A stretch of DNA of 64,000 nt, taken from assembly GCA_048594975.1 (NCBI GenBank), contig JBMDXQ010000125.1:17444-81443 (forward strand), in the 5' to 3' direction. Positions within the stretch are counted from its first letter, which is position 1. Each line of letters opens with the position of its first letter. Source of the stretch: JBMDXB01 sp048594975 (GTDB lineage Bacteria; Acidobacteriota; Vicinamibacteria; Vicinamibacterales; 2-12-FULL-66-21). Under the pieces are notes generated by a model. It was not told the origin of the DNA, did no database searches, and was given only the letters and a program-made list of their open reading frames with translations. Below are positions 32,795 to 41,910 of this stretch, piece by piece. The translations under genes and the position numbers were made by a program.

Positions 32795-33236
32795 TTATAG
32801 CGTCGCGGGCCCGCCGGGAGCAGGTCGCGGCCTCGCGGTCGCCAGCCGGCCAGGTCGAGGTAACTGCATGAGGCGGCTCTACTTCAGCCCTGGGTGCCAG
32901 CGGCATCGACATCAACAAAAGAGGGCTGGCACCTTGCCGGAAAGGTGCCAGCCTCCTTTTGGGTTTCGCCCGCTCGCTTTCCAGGGCGACCGCTCGCCCG
33001 CCGGCACCGCCCGTTCGCCGCTTCGCGCTTGTCTTCCCGAACGGCGTGTCGCAAGCTACCGTCAGAGATTCTGCCGATGCGCACCCGAATGGTCATTCCG
33101 CTCGACGGGTTCCCGCTGGCGACGCCGCGCAACTAGTTCCCCGCGGCGCGCCTCGCGCCGCCCGTCTTTCCCAACCACCCCTCTTTCGGATCCGGAGCCG
33201 CCATGTCCGGCGCGCCCGTGATCCACGGTGCCCTGT
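32795..33236. other. Divergent intergenic region with a 12-bp-arm hairpin
   Basis: The 442 bases separate the DUF1592 gene (minus) and the MATE gene (plus). GGCTGGCACCTT (32924-32935) pairs perfectly with AAGGTGCCAGCC (32942-32953) across a 6-base loop, with A-rich and T-rich flanks. It resembles the terminator at 12,403-12,437. Because both neighbours start here, it is not a gene-end terminator in the ordinary sense. Short frames in the remainder (for example one ending at 33136) lack ribosome sites and recognisable content. Confidence 0.65.
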
Positions 33237-34673
33237 ATGGAGACCTATCTCGACCGGCTGGACGAGTCATCGCGGGCGGGCCCCGCCCCGCCGACCGGAT
33301 TGTGGAGCACGCTGCGGGAGGCGGTACGCGGATCGCGCATCGACTACACGACGGCGCCCGTCGGGCGTGCCGTCATCATGCTCGCGATTCCTATGGTCCT
33401 CGAGATGGCGATGGAATCGATCTTCGCCATTGTCGACGTGTTCTGGGTGGCGCACCTGGGCGCGGACGCGGTCGCCACGGTCGGCCTCACCGAGTCGCTG
33501 CTGACGTTGATCTACACGGCGGCGATGGGGCTGTCGATCGGCGCCACCGCGCTCGTGGCCCGCCGCACCGGGGCGCACGACGCCGAAGCCGCGGCGCGCG
33601 CGGCCGGACAGTCGATCCTGCTCGCCGTCGCGGCGGCGGCACTGATCGCGGTCACCGCCGCGCCGGCTGCCGATGGGCTGCTCCGCCTGATGGGCGCGTC
33701 GGAGAGCGTCGTCCGTACTGGCAGCGGCTTCACGCGCGTGATGCTCGGCGGCAACGTCACGATTGTGCTGCTGTTCATGCTGAACGCGGTGTTCCGCGGA
33801 TCGGGCGACGCAGCGATTGCGATGCGCGTCCTGTGGCTGGGCAATGCCATCAACATCGTGCTCGGGCCGTGCCTGATCTTCGGACTCGGCCCGCTGCCGG
33901 AGCTCGGCGTCACCGGCGCCGCCGTCGCGACCAACATCGGCCGCGGGACCGCGGTCGTCTATCAGCTGTCGGTGCTCGTGCGCGGGCACGGGCGCGTGCG
34001 GCTGCGGCCGCGCCACCTGCGCGTGGACCTGTCGGTGATGCGCACCGTCCTGCGACTCTCGGGCACCGGCACGTTCCAGATCCTCATCGGCACGGCGAGC
34101 TACGTCGGGCTGGTGCGGATCCTGTCCGTGTTCGGCAGCTCGGCACTCGCCGGCTACACGATCGGCATCCTCGTGATTGTCTTCGCGCTGCTGCCGGCGT
34201 GGGGCCTGAGCAACGCGGCGGCGACGATGGTCGGCCAGAACCTGGGGGCGAGGCGCCCGGACCGGGCCGAACAGGCGGTGTGGACCGCGACGCTGTACAA
34301 CATTGCGTTCCTGGGCGGTGTGAGCATCCTGTTCCAGCTCGCCGCGAGCCCGATCGCCGCCCTGTTCACGGCCGACCCGGCGGTGCTGCCGTTTGCGATC
34401 GACTGTCTGCGTATCGTCAGCCTCGGCTTCGTGTTCTATGCCGCGGGCATGGTGCTCACGCAGGCGTTCAACGGGGCGGGCGACACCTGGACGCCCACCG
34501 TGGTCAACCTCTTCGTCTTCTGGCTGTGGGAGATCCCGCTGGCGTGGTGGCTGTCGCGGACGCCGCTCGGCGCCCACGGCGTGTTCATCGCGCTGACCGT
34601 GGCATACTCCTCGCTCGCGGTGGTCAGCGCCATCCTCTTCCGGCGCGGCGGCTGGAAGCAGAAGAAGGTGTAA
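33237..34673 (+). CDS. MATE-family efflux transporter
   Basis: Encodes 478 aa from ATG 33237; a GTG at 33228 would add three residues. About twelve hydrophobic segments fill the length. MATE features are VGRAVIMLAIPMVLEMAMESIFAIVDVFWVAHLG at the start of the N-terminal bundle and AWGLSNAAATMVGQNLGARRPDRAEQA opening the C-terminal bundle, with TQAFNGAGDTWTPT near 400. Such transporters export drugs or metabolites in exchange for sodium or protons. The 3' end is followed by a heptamer hairpin array. The substrate is unknown. Confidence 0.93.
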   Translation: METYLDRLDESSRAGPAPPTGLWSTLREAVRGSRIDYTTAPVGRAVIMLAIPMVLEMAMESIFAIVDVFWVAHLGADAVATVGLTESLLTLIYTAAMGLSIGATALVARRTGAHDAEAAARAAGQSILLAVAAAALIAVTAAPAADGLLRLMGASESVVRTGSGFTRVMLGGNVTIVLLFMLNAVFRGSGDAAIAMRVLWLGNAINIVLGPCLIFGLGPLPELGVTGAAVATNIGRGTAVVYQLSVLVRGHGRVRLRPRHLRVDLSVMRTVLRLSGTGTFQILIGTASYVGLVRILSVFGSSALAGYTIGILVIVFALLPAWGLSNAAATMVGQNLGARRPDRAEQAVWTATLYNIAFLGGVSILFQLAASPIAALFTADPAVLPFAIDCLRIVSLGFVFYAAGMVLTQAFNGAGDTWTPTVVNLFVFWLWEIPLAWWLSRTPLGAHGVFIALTVAYSSLAVVSAILFRRGGWKQKKV

Positions 34674-34680
34674 GGTGTCA

Positions 34681-34726
34681 ATGCTGAATGCTGAATGCTG
34701 AATGATCGGCATTCGGCATTCGGCAT
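34681..34726 (+). repeat. 3 x 7-base hairpin array (ATGCTGA / TCGGCAT)
   Basis: Three exact ATGCTGA units (34681-34701), a 4-base loop, then three exact TCGGCAT units (34706-34726). In plus-strand RNA every heptamer pairs fully, using one G-U wobble each, giving a 21-pair stem. In minus-strand RNA the same positions become C-A mismatches. It lies 7 bases after the MATE stop, so it is suited to ending or protecting that transcript. Confidence 0.8.
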
Positions 34727-34737
34727 TTGTCATTGAC

Positions 34738-35631
34738 ATGAATCAGCCTGCCAGGGACTATTCGCTCGACGATCGACCTGTTTCGAACCTCTTTCCCGTG
34801 CCGTCGTCGGCGTCAGCGTGGGACCGGTATCGGCTCAAAGACGAGCAGGTTCGCTTCTTCCACGCGAACGGTTATCTTGCCGGCGTGCGGGTGCTGACCG
34901 ACGCGCAGGTCGACACGTTGGTCGACGAGCTATCCGCGCTCATGGATCCTGCCAGGCCGGGCCACGAGCTGTTCTACGAGTTCCACTCCAACGAATCGGA
35001 TGAGCCGGACACGGTGCTCTTCCATGCTCTCGGCGCCTGGCGGGTCGCGCCGGGATTCCACGATCTGCTGTGGAACCCGGCGTTCGTCGTCCCCGCGTCA
35101 CAGCTGCTCGGCGGCGCGGTGCGCTTCTGGCACGACCAGCTGTTCTGCAAGCCACCGCGCCACGGCGGGGTCGTCGCCTGGCACCAGGACTACTCGTACT
35201 GGACGCGGACGCAGCCGATGGCCCACCTCACCTGCTGGATCGCCCTGGACGAGGCGACGATCGAGAACGGGTGCCTGCAGTACGTGCCGGGCAGCCACAC
35301 GTGGGACCTGCTGCCGAAGCCAGCCCTCGCCGGCACGATGGACGCGATCCGGGAAGTGCTGACACCGGAGCAGCTGGCGACCTTCACGCCGGTCGCGGTG
35401 GAACTGCCGCGCGGATGCGCGGCGTTCCATCACCCGTTGATGCTGCACGGGTCGTCGGCGAACCGCTCGCAGCGGCCGAGGCGCGGAACGGTGATCAACG
35501 TCGTGCGGGACGGCGTGCGCTCCGCGAGCGGTGATCTGCTGCTGCAGGGTGTGCCCGCGATCCCGGCCGGGCAGCCGCTCGGCGGCCGTTTCTTCCCGCT
35601 GCTGTTCGAGGCGTCCTGTCTGCAGGACTGA
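34738..35631 (+). CDS. Phytanoyl-CoA dioxygenase (PhyH) family protein
   Basis: Encodes 297 aa from ATG 34738, just after the heptamer array. The Fe(II)/2-oxoglutarate dioxygenase facial triad is visible: His149 and Asp151 in AWHQDYSYW, and His237 in HHPLMLHGSSAN. A downstream Arg region (NRSQRPRRGTVIN) would hold 2-oxoglutarate. GCLQYVPGSHTWDLLP is a further family block. Members hydroxylate lipids, osmolytes such as ectoine, or secondary metabolites; the substrate cannot be inferred. It converges with the Crp-type gene across a REP palindrome. Confidence 0.9.
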   Translation: MNQPARDYSLDDRPVSNLFPVPSSASAWDRYRLKDEQVRFFHANGYLAGVRVLTDAQVDTLVDELSALMDPARPGHELFYEFHSNESDEPDTVLFHALGAWRVAPGFHDLLWNPAFVVPASQLLGGAVRFWHDQLFCKPPRHGGVVAWHQDYSYWTRTQPMAHLTCWIALDEATIENGCLQYVPGSHTWDLLPKPALAGTMDAIREVLTPEQLATFTPVAVELPRGCAAFHHPLMLHGSSANRSQRPRRGTVINVVRDGVRSASGDLLLQGVPAIPAGQPLGGRFFPLLFEASCLQD

Positions 35632-35666
35632 CGCGGGCCCGATTGTCGTCGTAGCGCAGTCATAGC

Positions 35667-35684
35667 GCAGCCCTTCAGGGCTGC
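35667..35684. repeat. REP-like palindrome copy between convergent genes
   Basis: GCAGCCCTTCAGGGCTGC, the exact reverse complement of the 18-mer at 27700 and 30159, lies between the stops of the PhyH gene and the Crp-type gene. It forms an 8-base-pair hairpin and may help end both transcripts. Confidence 0.75.
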
Positions 35685-35714
35685 CGCCAGTCGCGCGCAA
35701 TCAGGAGTTCGGGC

Positions 35715-36416
35715 TCAATGCGGCGACTCGGCAATCGCTTCGAGCGCTGCGCGATCGTTGACGACGAAGCCGTCCTTCTCGGTGCGGACGACGTCCTGCT
35801 TCCCCCAGCGGCTCATGATCCGGATGCAGGTTTCAATCGTCGTGCCGGTCATGTCCGCCAGATCCTGACGCGAGAGCGACAGCGGGATGAAGACGCCGCC
35901 GCGTTCCTCCCGTCCCATCTCGCGTGCCAGCTTGAGGAACAGCCTGGCGAACCGCGGTTCGATGCGGCCGCCGCTCAACTCCTCGAGCCGGTTGGTCAGC
36001 TCGACCAGCCGCGCCGTCAACCCAAGCAGGAGCCCGCGCACGAGCGACGGATGCTGTTCGAGCAGTTGAAAGAAGACCGGCCGCGGGATGACCACGCAGG
36101 TCGTGTCCTCCAGCGCGACCGCGCTGGCGGGAAACGGCCGGCCGGCGTACGTGGCGACCGCGCCGAGCGGGTCCCCGGTGCCGAACACCTCCAGGATCAG
36201 ATCCTTGCCGGTTGGCAGCATCCTGAAGATCTTCACGCGGCCTTCCGCGATGGTGTAGAACGCCTCGGAAGGGGCGTCCTGCTCGAAGATGGTGTCGCCC
36301 TTGGCGAAGCGCTGGACGGCTGCCGCGCGCGCGATGGTCGCGCGGTCGTCGCGGGACAGCCGGCGGAAGACCGGCGTCACGCGCAGCAGTGCATCGACGT
36401 CCTCCTCATGTGACAT
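35715..36416 (-). CDS. Crp/Fnr-family transcription regulator
   Basis: Encodes 233 aa from the ATG at 36416 (MSHEEDVDALLRVTPVFRRL). An upstream in-frame extension runs through the GA microsatellite and is not protein-like. The cyclic-nucleotide-binding-like domain (~15-130) shows FAKGDTIFEQDAPSEAFYTIAEGRVKIFR and GDPLGAVATYAGRPFPASAVAL. The dimer helix (~135-165) is followed by a Crp-type helix-turn-helix (LSRQDLADMTGTTIETCIRIMSRW). There are no N-terminal FNR-type Fe-S cysteines, so it is closer to the Crp or Dnr type. Its effector is unknown. Confidence 0.92.
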   Translation of the reverse strand: MSHEEDVDALLRVTPVFRRLSRDDRATIARAAAVQRFAKGDTIFEQDAPSEAFYTIAEGRVKIFRMLPTGKDLILEVFGTGDPLGAVATYAGRPFPASAVALEDTTCVVIPRPVFFQLLEQHPSLVRGLLLGLTARLVELTNRLEELSGGRIEPRFARLFLKLAREMGREERGGVFIPLSLSRQDLADMTGTTIETCIRIMSRWGKQDVVRTEKDGFVVNDRAALEAIAESPH

Positions 36417-36477
36417 CGCTCGGCATTCTACCCCCGGCGGATGAAATGCCCGCCGCGCTCGTCCCACCGTCGTGCTC

Positions 36478-36517
<40 letters not shown>

Positions 36518-36568
36518 CGCGCCCTTTCCGGCGGCAGGTCCGGCGCGCGAGCGGCGATGTAACCGCCG

Positions 36569-37055
36569 TCAGGTGTCCCGAAGAACGATCCGCGGGCGAC
36601 CCGCGTCGCCCGTCACGCCGGGAGGCAGGCAATGCACGCGACGGCGGCGATGACCGCAATCGCGCCGGCCAGCGTCACCGGATCGGTCGGCGCGATGTTG
36701 AACGGCAGCGCGGCGATGACGCGCCCAGCGCCGCGGCGAGGCCCAGGGCGAGCCCGGCTCCGCACAACAGCACGCCGCGGACCGGGACGAGCCCGAGGAT
36801 GCGGCGCTGGTCCGCGCCGAGCGCCATGCGGATGCCGATCTCCCGCCGGCGTTCGGCGACGAGGTAGGAGAGCACGCCGTAGGTGCCGACGGCCGCGAGG
36901 AGCAGCGCGAGGCCCGCGAACAGGCCGAGCAGCACGGTCAGGAACCTCGGGTGCGCGACTGCCGCCTCGACGACCTCCTCCATCGATCGCAACCGAACGA
37001 TCGGGAGACCGGAATCCAGCGACTGCACCGCCTGGCGGAACACGGGCGTTCCCGT
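36569..37055 (-). pseudogene. Decayed C-terminal remnant of an ADOP-family permease
   Basis: Only the last FtsX block is present: VFRQAVQSLDSGLPIVRLRSM, then FLTVLLGLFAGLALLLAAVGTYGVLSYLV, then AERRREIGIRMALGAD. The frame shifts near 36,728 (AALG into RVIAALPFNIAPTDPVTLAG). An in-frame TGA then replaces the first Arg of the usual PARRATRVDP ending, and another shift leads to the true family ending (PRIVLRDT, stop at 36569-36571). At least three lesions and an absent N-terminal ~650 residues show a dead gene. It abuts the VWA gene stop with essentially no spacer. Confidence 0.88.
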
Positions 37056-37057
37056 CT

Positions 37058-37993
37058 TCAGCGGGAAGCGACGTAGCTCTTACGCGCGCGCACCGTCATC
37101 CCGTTCCGCTTCACGCGCACCTTGATCTTGTGCGATTTGCCGTCGAGCTTCCCCGGTTCGAACCCCAGGGCGTACTGCTTGTGCAGCTCCTCGGCGACGC
37201 GCGTGAACGTTGACGTTAGATCGTCGGCTCGCTTCAGCTCGAAATATCCGCCGCCGGTCTCCGCGGAGATCATCGGCAGGCCGGGATCGGGCCGCTCGAC
37301 GCCGAGCGGGTTCCCGCCGAAACCGCCGAAGCCTCCGCCACCGACGGCCTGCGGCGGCATCCGGCTCTCGAGGCCCACCGCGTAGACCATCACGTCCTCG
37401 CGCTGCCCGCGGTTCATGACTTCCACCACGTTGGAGTTGGTGAAGCGCAAGTTGGCGGGGTTGTCGTGCCCGTCGGTGAACACCAGGACGACCCGCCGGC
37501 CCTCCTGGTGCGACAGCGCGGTCATCGCGGCGCTGACGGCATTCCACAGCGGTGTCGGGCCCTGGCGCTGCAGGTCGTTGCGCAGGATCCGGATCAGCTC
37601 CTCCTGGTCGCTGGTGAACTCGGGCGGATCGATCTGCACCCGGTCCGCGAAGCTGCCGATGCGCGCCTTGTCGTCCGGCAGCATCCGCCGGACGAACTGT
37701 TCGGCCGCCGCCTCCACGAGCCGGAAATTCGATCGCTGGCTGCCGCTGCGATCGAGCATCATGACAACGCTGACGGGCTGAATGTCGGCGGAGAACAACG
37801 TGAGCGGCTGCGGCTTGTTGTCCTCGAGTACCTCGAAGTCGTCGCGCGAGAGGTCGGGCACGAGCCGGCCCTGTGCGTCCGTCACGGTGGCGTAGATGGC
37901 CACCGTGCGCGTGCCGCTCTTGAACGTCGGCTGCTGGGCGAAAAGGGTCGTGGCAAGCAGCCCGGCCATGGCTGCGACGATGACGGCCTTCAT
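37058..37993 (-). CDS. Exported VWA-domain protein (TIGR03436, acidobacterial type)
   Basis: Encodes 311 aa from ATG 37993, giving a signal peptide (MKAVIVAAMAGLLATTLFAQ); an upstream in-frame region is repeat DNA. The N-terminal YATVTDAQGRLVPDLSRDDFEVLEDNKPQ block is the hallmark of the acidobacterial VWFA family. The MIDAS metal site is MMLDRSGSQRSNF (~95-107), with the later VVLVFTDGHDN. A Gly-rich loop (~235-248) precedes a conserved end (KSHKIKVRVKRNGMTVRARKSYV). These abundant exported proteins have no known role. Confidence 0.9.
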   Translation of the reverse strand: MKAVIVAAMAGLLATTLFAQQPTFKSGTRTVAIYATVTDAQGRLVPDLSRDDFEVLEDNKPQPLTLFSADIQPVSVVMMLDRSGSQRSNFRLVEAAAEQFVRRMLPDDKARIGSFADRVQIDPPEFTSDQEELIRILRNDLQRQGPTPLWNAVSAAMTALSHQEGRRVVLVFTDGHDNPANLRFTNSNVVEVMNRGQREDVMVYAVGLESRMPPQAVGGGGFGGFGGNPLGVERPDPGLPMISAETGGGYFELKRADDLTSTFTRVAEELHKQYALGFEPGKLDGKSHKIKVRVKRNGMTVRARKSYVASR

Positions 37994-38040
37994 GGGAGCA
38001 CCTCGAGGTCGGCAGGCAGCCTCTATGATGACACATGCCA

Positions 38041-38125
38041 TCCCCGATCGCTGATCGCTCATCCTGAATCCCTCATCCCGGATAATCCCGGATCGCGAAT
38101 CCCTTATCGCGGATCCCGGGTTCCC
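38041..38125. repeat. Degenerate 7-base-period array (GATCGCT / GAATCCC), copy A
   Basis: The divergent gap between the VWA gene and the sigma gene holds CCGATCGCTGATCGCTCATC, then CTGAATCCCTCATCCCGGAT, then inverted elements (CGCGAATCCC, CGCGGATCCCGGG). The first ~35 bases are nearly identical to 39921-39957 on the other side of the sigma/anti-sigma operon. Confidence 0.7.
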
Positions 38126-38179
38126 ACCCCTCATTGGAACTATTTGCCGCATCGCGACATTAATGAAGACAGGCACACC

Positions 38180-38713
38180 GTGACCGACGAACAGCTGATC
38201 GTCGAGGCGCGCGCCGGGTCGCGCGAGGCGTTCGAGGCGCTGTTCGAGCGCTACCGCCGGCCGATCTGGCAGTTCTTCCGGCGGCGTGCGTCAGGCGCCG
38301 CCCGCGCCGAGGAGCTCGTGCAGGACACCTTCGTCGCCCTCCTCGAAGCCAGCGCACGCTACGAGCCACGCGCGGCGTTCCGGTCGTACTTGTATGGCAT
38401 CGCCTACAAGATCCTGCAGGCGGATCGGCGAAAGACGCGGCTGCGCCGCGTCGAGCCGCTCGACATCGATCCCCCGCAGGCATCCACCGGCCGCCCCGAC
38501 ACGGCGTTGTGGGTCCGGCAGGCGCTCGCGCAGCTCGCGGAGGACGATCGGGAAATCCTGATGCTCCGCGAGTACGAGGAACTGAGCTACCAGGAGATCG
38601 CCGACCTGCGGCGGCTGCCGCTCAACACGGTCCGCTCGCGGCTGTTTCGCGCGCGGCTGGCGCTGAAGGCGGCGCTCGTGCCCGGCGGCGCCACGGCGAG
38701 GTCCAGATCATGA
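38180..38713 (+). CDS. ECF-type RNA polymerase sigma factor
   Basis: Encodes 177 aa from GTG 38180. Region 2 is visible at ~14-80 (FEALFERYRRPIWQFFRRR, AEELVQDTFVALLEA, FRSYLYGIAYKILQADRRK), and region 4 at ~110-165 with EELSYQEIADLRRLPLNTVRSRL. A six-codon frame (ATG 38163) ends across the GTG, which could couple translation. Its stop overlaps the start of the next gene (ATGA), which encodes a zinc-motif membrane protein. This is a classic sigma/anti-sigma arrangement. Confidence 0.92.
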   Translation: MTDEQLIVEARAGSREAFEALFERYRRPIWQFFRRRASGAARAEELVQDTFVALLEASARYEPRAAFRSYLYGIAYKILQADRRKTRLRRVEPLDIDPPQASTGRPDTALWVRQALAQLAEDDREILMLREYEELSYQEIADLRRLPLNTVRSRLFRARLALKAALVPGGATARSRS

Positions 38714-39936
38714 CCGCCAATCACTCACCGGCGCCCGAAGAGCTGATGGCGTACCTCGACGGCGAACAGCCGCCTGAGGCGGCGCGGTACTTCCAGGGAC
38801 ACCTGGCGACCTGCGAGCGCTGCCAGCTGGTGGCCCAGGACCTCCGCCTGGTCTCGAACGGCCTGCGCGCGTGGCACGTCGAAGAGCCGCCGGACGCCCT
38901 GCGCGTCCCTCAATTGCGGACCGACGCCGCGCCAGCCGCCGCGGGCGGCGCGATGGCCGCGCCGGCAGTGCTCGTTCGCCTGTCCTCCACCGTCTGGCGT
39001 GTGGTTCGAGCCCGCCCATACGCGCTGTCGGCCGCCGCAGCCGTCGTCGTTCTGGTGGCAGCGGCCCTTCTTCAACCGGCGCTGAAGCAGCCGCCGCCCA
39101 TGCCGGTTCGGCCCGCAGCCGCACCGACTGCTTCTGACCACGGCTCGTCGCGGCCTGCACCGCTTACCGGTGGGGCCGGCGGGCACGCAGACGCATCCGC
39201 CCAGGCTCCGGCCGAGGGTCAGGCGACGCCGCCGGCCGGCTCCCTGGTCGCGCGCACGATCAGGCTGCGTATCGTCGCGACGGACCTCGATGCCGCCAGG
39301 CCGCTCATCGACCGCGTCATCCGAGACGTCGGCGGACTCGTGGGCCACGTCGACGCATCCTCCGCACCGGGCGCACCGCGGTTCATTCGGGCGACGCTGC
39401 GTGTGCCCGCCGCACGGCTCGAGGAAGCGCTCGCCTCCCTCCGGCAGCTGGGTCGCGTCACGCACGAGTCGCAGCAGGCCGACGACGCGACCGAACAGGC
39501 GGTCGATCTGGACGCCAGGATCGCCAACGGCCGGATCACCGAGAAGCGGCTCGCCGAGCTTCTCCGGAACCGGACCGGGCGCGTTGCCGACGTGCTCGAG
39601 GTCGAGCGCGAGATGGCGCGCGTGCGGACGGAGATCGAGCGCCTCGAGGCGCAGCGGGAAAAGCTGCAGGGCCGCGTCGCCTACGCGATGCTGATCCTCG
39701 AGGCGGAAGAAGAACGCCGGGCGAAGGTCGATCTTGGACCAATCCCGCTCCGCGCCCGCCTGCGGCTCGCGGCTGTCGACGGCCTCGGCTCGGCGGCGTC
39801 GACCGCAGTGAATGCTGCGCTCCTGCTGCTGCGCGCCGGACCCGCGATCCTGGTCTGGATCGCCCTCCTCCTGCCCGCCTGGTGGCTGCTGCGCGGGACG
39901 AAGCGCAGGCGCGAGCGGGCCATCCCTGATCGCTGA
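38710..39936 (+). CDS. Putative zinc anti-sigma factor fused to a DUF4349-like domain
   Basis: Encodes 408 aa. The N-terminal ~60 residues form an anti-sigma zinc finger (LMAYLDGEQPPEAARYFQGH then HLATCERC, the HxxxCxxC motif). A membrane span lies at ~110-130. The outer part (~180-350) resembles DUF4349: IRLRIVATDLDAARPLIDRVI, GLVGHVDASS, LRVPAARLEEALASLRQLG, then a coiled coil (VEREMARVRTEIERLEAQREKL). A second membrane helix ends the protein. It probably holds the co-encoded sigma factor inactive until an envelope signal arrives. The last codons and stop lie within a repeat array. Confidence 0.85.
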   Translation: MTANHSPAPEELMAYLDGEQPPEAARYFQGHLATCERCQLVAQDLRLVSNGLRAWHVEEPPDALRVPQLRTDAAPAAAGGAMAAPAVLVRLSSTVWRVVRARPYALSAAAAVVVLVAAALLQPALKQPPPMPVRPAAAPTASDHGSSRPAPLTGGAGGHADASAQAPAEGQATPPAGSLVARTIRLRIVATDLDAARPLIDRVIRDVGGLVGHVDASSAPGAPRFIRATLRVPAARLEEALASLRQLGRVTHESQQADDATEQAVDLDARIANGRITEKRLAELLRNRTGRVADVLEVEREMARVRTEIERLEAQREKLQGRVAYAMLILEAEEERRAKVDLGPIPLRARLRLAAVDGLGSAASTAVNAALLLLRAGPAILVWIALLLPAWWLLRGTKRRRERAIPDR

Positions 39937-40080
39937 TTGCTCGTCCTGAATCGCTCATCGTGAATCCTCCAATGGTACATCTCCAGTCGCCGCTCGATCC
40001 CGCGAGCGGTTTCCGGACGAAGGATTCAGGACCAGGGGTTCAGGTCAGCGATCAGGGATTATCAGGGTTCAGGGATGTCG
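39921..40080. repeat. 7-base-period array with inverted halves, copy B, at a convergent junction
   Basis: ATCCCTGATCGCTGATTGCT, then CGTCCTGAATCGCTCATCGT (39922-39961), is followed by an inverted counterpart, CAGCGATCAGGGATTATCAG then GGTTCAGGGATG (~40047-40078). The left half contains the stop of the anti-sigma gene and the right half the stop of the metallopeptidase gene. In RNA the halves would form a long imperfect hairpin. Confidence 0.75.
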
Positions 40081-40956
40081 CTCTCCTCCTCCCACCGCCG
40101 CCGCAGGATTCGTCGGCGGCGGACGGTGAGGGCGAAGGCGATAGTGGCCACGCCGAGGATCAGGAGCCATATGGCCGACGGGCTCGTGGCGACCGGGATC
40201 CACTGTGACATTCGCCGGTAGCCCGCCCACGCCCTTGCGGCCACGTCATCGACCCGCTCGCCTGTGACCCGCGTAAAGGCTGCCTCGAACGGCAGGCCGG
40301 ACGCCACGTGCCCGGCGATAGCGCCGGGTGAGGCGCCGCCGTACCGGGCCCGGACGTCGTGCACGAGCGCCGCGGAGAGCAGGTACGCCTGCGACGTCTC
40401 GGGATAGGCGTCCGACGCGAACAGCCGGTGCAGGTCGGCGATCGCCGGCCGGTCGAAGGCAGCGAGCAGCAGCCGGAGCTGATCGCGCGCACCCCATCCG
40501 CTCTCCACCGTGACCGCGACCCCCTCGTGGAACCAGCGCGGCAGCGGCCGCCCCGCGGCGCGCGCGTTGAGCGCAAGGTGGACGATCTCGTGGCGGACGA
40601 CCGATTCGAGCGACCCGTAAGGATAAGAGCCGATGCGGTCCGGAAAAATCGCGATCTCGTCGGTGCCCGCCGCCAGGCCAACAACCCACGTCGGGACGCG
40701 GGCCGCGCGGGGATCGCCGTCCGGAACGACGAGGATGTGCACCAGTGACGGCATCGGCAGGCCGGCCTGATCCAGGGCGTGCGCGAGCGGGACCTGATCG
40801 ACCTCGCGGATACGGCGCGCGACGGCCGACTGCCCCGCCGGCGCGTTGACGACGAGGTGGGCGCGCTGCCCCTGCGCGCTCGCCGGAGAAACGCCGGCGA
40901 CCAGGACGAGCGCCAGGCCGACCAGGGCAGGACGGCCGGGGCGGCACGCGCCCGTG

Positions 40957-40982
<26 letters not shown>
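40062..40982 (-). CDS. Membrane-anchored peptidase MA-like metallohydrolase
   Basis: Encodes up to 306 aa. The start is uncertain: a TTG at 40982 overlaps the DUF3014 gene by 26 bases, and an in-frame TTG at 40970 is an alternative. A signal segment (ALVGLALVLVAGVSPASAQ) leads to a gluzincin-type zinc site, HEIVH (His131, Glu132, His135), with the third ligand Glu153 in RWFHEGVAV. A C-terminal membrane helix (~280-297) precedes an Arg-rich tail. The pattern fits the peptidase_MA family of unknown substrate. Its stop lies inside a repeat array. Confidence 0.82.
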
Positions 40983-41793
<811 letters not shown>

Positions 41794-41860
41794 AGAACCA
41801 GTCTAAAGCGAGCCGGCGGGAGGTGGGGCCCGCAATCGCGAAGGACGTCTTCGAAAATGC

Positions 41861-41899
41861 TGCGCCGCCCGGGCCCGGGGGGATGGGCCGGGCGGCGCA
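41861..41899 (-). terminator. GC-rich terminator after amtB
   Basis: TGCGCCGCCCGGGCCC pairs with GGGCCGGGCGGCGCA across a short G-rich loop, with one bulge. On the minus strand the stem is followed by GCATTTTCG, giving a short T run. It begins about 12 bases after the amtB stop, the right position for an intrinsic terminator. Confidence 0.7.
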
Positions 41900-41910
41900 C
41901 TCGCCGGGTG

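Noticed and set aside
32894..33136. 80-codon plus-strand frame across the hairpin upstream of the MATE gene
   Set aside because: It reads through the palindrome, has no ribosome site and no recognisable sequence.
38163..38183. Six-codon frame MKTGTP overlapping the sigma factor start
   Set aside because: Too short to support as a gene; at most a translational coupling leader.
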